Source: Holdemanella sp.
GTDB lineage: Bacteria > Bacillota_I > Bacilli_A > Erysipelotrichales > Erysipelotrichaceae
Direction of reading: 5' to 3'
Assembly: GCA_021442845.1 (NCBI GenBank)
Contig: JABUSD010000051.1
Coordinates: forward strand, 1 to 7,630
DNA: 7,630 nucleotides
Below, one piece after another: positions 5,558 to 7,630 of this stretch. The position numbers and the translations under genes were made by a program. Below the pieces are notes generated by a model that did no database searches, was not told where the DNA came from, and saw nothing but the letters and a program-made list of their open reading frames with translations. Every line of letters begins with the position of its first letter. Within the stretch, counting starts at the first letter, position 1.

Positions 5558-7630
5558 GGATTTCTTCCTCCAGTACTTCTATCACCTTCATGAGATTGAT
5601 TATTTTTTTCTGTTTATTCGGAATATGAATTTCAATCCTTCGATTTGTAAGTCTTAGATCAATCTTATTGCTGATTTCATTCATCTTTTCAAAAATACGA
5701 ACTCCATTACATGTATAAGACCATTCTGGTGTCATTTTAATCACCGTATATTTTTCTGTTTCAGTTAACGATTCTACACCAGGCTGATTTACAAAAATAT
5801 CCAGTTTCTTCTGTTCAAATAGATTTAAGACTTGTTGTGGTATCTTTCCAAACATATCTTTTATCTTTATTTCATAAGCGTTTAATTCCTTTAAAGTCTT
5901 AATCTTTTTCATTTCCTGATATAGAGCTAATTTATCTCCATCATTTTCAGTAAATTTCTCAGGAATATATCCATTTAAAGAAACCATAGATACTTTATCC
6001 TGTTTTTCACTTTCAATTTCTTTTCCTTGTTTACGAGCAATCGCATTGGATAATAATTCGAGATAAAGATCAAGACCTACCTGATCAATAAATCCAGCCT
6101 GTTGTGGTCCTAATAAATCACCAGCACCACGAATCGTAAGATCACGCATCGCAATTTTATACCCACTACCTAATTGAGTAAATTCCTTTATTGATTTCAA
6201 ACGCTTTTCAGCGACTTCTGTCAATTGTTTTTCAGGTTGTATCATCAGGTAACAATATGCGATTTTTTCTCTTCTTCCTACACGACCTCGAATCTGATAT
6301 AACTGGGATAATCCAAATCGATCGGCATTTTCTATAATTATCGTATTCGCATTGGCAATATCCAATCCCGTTTCAATTATCGTCGTACATACAAGAATCT
6401 GATATTGATTCATAGAAAAATCATACATCGTCTGTTCAATCTCATCACGATTCATCTTTCCATGAACAATCGCCACACCAGTATTAGGAAAATCTTCTTT
6501 AATTTTCTTAGCAACAGTGCTTATATCCGATACACGATTGTATAAATAGAATACCTGCCCATCACGAGATAATTCCCTTTGAATGATTTCTTTAATTGTA
6601 TTTGCTTTTCTTTCCATGACATATGTCTGGATTGGATGTCTTTGAGCAGGAGGTGTATTTAATTGTGAAATCGTTCGAACACCAATCAATGACATTTGCA
6701 AGGTTCTTGGAATTGGTGTAGCACTTAATGATAATACATCTATTCCATTCTTCATTTCTTTTATTTTTTCTTTATGTTCCACACCAAATCGCTGTTCTTC
6801 ATCAATGATAAGAAATCCTAAATCTTTATATTTAAAAGAAGGATTTAATAATTTATGTGTACCAATCACAATATCAATCGTACCTTCTTTTAATCTTTTT
6901 CTTGTATCATTAATCTGTAAAGTTGTCATAAAACGATTAACAAGCGCAACACTTACACCTGCATTTTTAAACCGGTTTGTAACAGTCTGATAATGCTGCA
7001 TCGATAGAATTGTAGTTGGGCATAAGAAAGCAACTTGTTTTCCATCCATAATCGCCTTAAAAGCACATCGCATCGCAACTTCTGTCTTTCCAAATCCAAC
7101 ATCACCACATAATAGATGGTCCATCGGTTTTGGTTTATACATTTCCTGTTTTATCTCTTCACAAGCTTTAATCTGATCTGGTGTTGGTTCATATTCAAAA
7201 GCTTCTTCAAATTCTATCTGCAGCGCATCGTCTTCACTAAAGGCAAAACCTATATTTTCATTACGGTTTGAATACAATTCAACAAGGCGCTGAGCAATTT
7301 CCTCAACTTTCTGATTTACTTTTTCTTTTGTCTTTTTCCATTTATCACTACCCAATTTACTCAATTGAACAGATACACCTTCTTTAGATACATATTTACG
7401 AATCAATTGATATTGAGATAAAGGAACAAACAATTCATCATTCCCTTTATAGACAATATGTAAATAATCAACATTCTTTCCATTACTTGTCCGTGTTACA
7501 ATACCTAAATATTGACCAATTCCATATTGTTCATGAACTATATAATCATTAATTTCCAATTCCAATACATTCTCAAGAATCTGTCCCTGTTTAAATGTCT
7601 TTTGATAGATAGAACGACTTTTTTTCTTAT
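5547..7630 (-). CDS. mfd: Transcription-repair coupling factor Mfd, C-terminal 693 residues (5' end outside window)
   Basis: Mfd is a double-stranded-DNA translocase that pushes stalled RNA polymerase off the template and recruits UvrA. The frame is open to the right edge; roughly 450 N-terminal residues (the UvrB-homology and UvrA-binding part) are missing. Counting from the first complete codon, residues 24-95 form the RNA-polymerase-interacting domain (DYIVHEQYGIGQYLGI), then the relay helix (about 95-122). Superfamily 2 motifs follow: EPTPDQ at 147-152, Walker A GDVGFGKT at 175-182, DEEQ at 276-279, SATPIPRT at 302-309, TTIIETGLDI at 415-424 and QIRGRVGR at 445-452. The translocation (TRG) segment RDLTIRGAGDLLGPQQAG is at 495-512, and the C-terminal TRCF domain closes the protein. 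The DEEQ box and TRG segment separate it from RecG and UvrB. A TTG at 7563-7565 is an internal Leu codon, not the start. The TGA stop overlaps rqcP. Confidence 0.97.
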   Translation of the reverse strand, partial: KKKSRSIYQKTFKQGQILENVLELEINDYIVHEQYGIGQYLGIVTRTSNGKNVDYLHIVYKGNDELFVPLSQYQLIRKYVSKEGVSVQLSKLGSDKWKKTKEKVNQKVEEIAQRLVELYSNRNENIGFAFSEDDALQIEFEEAFEYEPTPDQIKACEEIKQEMYKPKPMDHLLCGDVGFGKTEVAMRCAFKAIMDGKQVAFLCPTTILSMQHYQTVTNRFKNAGVSVALVNRFMTTLQINDTRKRLKEGTIDIVIGTHKLLNPSFKYKDLGFLIIDEEQRFGVEHKEKIKEMKNGIDVLSLSATPIPRTLQMSLIGVRTISQLNTPPAQRHPIQTYVMERKANTIKEIIQRELSRDGQVFYLYNRVSDISTVAKKIKEDFPNTGVAIVHGKMNRDEIEQTMYDFSMNQYQILVCTTIIETGLDIANANTIIIENADRFGLSQLYQIRGRVGRREKIAYCYLMIQPEKQLTEVAEKRLKSIKEFTQLGSGYKIAMRDLTIRGAGDLLGPQQAGFIDQVGLDLYLELLSNAIARKQGKEIESEKQDKVSMVSLNGYIPEKFTENDGDKLALYQEMKKIKTLKELNAYEIKIKDMFGKIPQQVLNLFEQKKLDIFVNQPGVESLTETEKYTVIKMTPEWSYTCNGVRIFEKMNEISNKIDLRLTNRRIEIHIPNKQKKIINLMKVIEVLEEEIHAN

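Noticed and set aside
7563..7565. TTG as a start codon giving a 672-residue Mfd
   Set aside because: The frame continues upstream to the window edge with residues typical of the region before the RNA-polymerase-interacting domain, so the TTG is an internal Leu codon.

Overview
This is an AT-rich, gene-dense stretch in which every supported gene lies on the minus strand, so it is read here from the right edge to the left. The gene content (RNA polymerase delta subunit, RqcP, a TagGH exporter with TagD) and the strong AAGGAGG-type ribosome binding sites point to a low-GC Firmicute. TGA serves as a normal stop (end of mfd, end of the DUF1934 gene), which argues against a mycoplasma code. A lineage such as the Erysipelotrichia would fit, but that placement is a guess from composition and gene order.

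Right block (7630 to 2481), housekeeping: the 3' part of mfd (transcription-repair coupling factor, cut by the window edge), rqcP (S4-domain ribosome quality-control factor, overlapping mfd by 11 bases), a Nudix hydrolase (1 base after rqcP), a DUF1934 (YwiB-like) gene, argS (overlapping the DUF1934 gene by 14 bases) and rpoE (delta). The genes are packed closely except for a 63-base gap before the DUF1934 gene. That gap holds a convincing sigma-A promoter whose predicted start site lies almost on the ATG, so a second transcription unit (DUF1934-argS-rpoE) probably begins there, possibly with a leaderless message. The block ends with a Rho-independent hairpin at about 2381-2413. Several of its products deal with stalled machines: Mfd clears stalled RNA polymerase, delta aids polymerase recycling, and RqcP acts on stalled 50S subunits.

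Left block (2335 to 1), cell envelope: tagG (ABC-2 permease), tagH (ATPase), tagD (CDP-glycerol synthesis) and the start of a family 2 glycosyltransferase cut by the window edge. Each has its own Shine-Dalgarno and spacers are 9-17 bases, so this looks like one operon for making and exporting a glycerol-phosphate-containing wall polymer (wall teichoic acid or similar).

The only non-coding stretch of any size is the 144 bases between rpoE and tagG. It holds the terminator, and also a well-placed Shine-Dalgarno and ATG opening a 21-codon frame that runs through the terminator hairpin and stops just before the tagG ribosome binding site. This possible leader-peptide arrangement, and the possible leaderless DUF1934 gene, are the two items most worth checking. 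I see no mobile element, CRISPR array, tRNA, rRNA or phage gene, no gene-free stretch over 300 bases, and no clear new multi-gene system.
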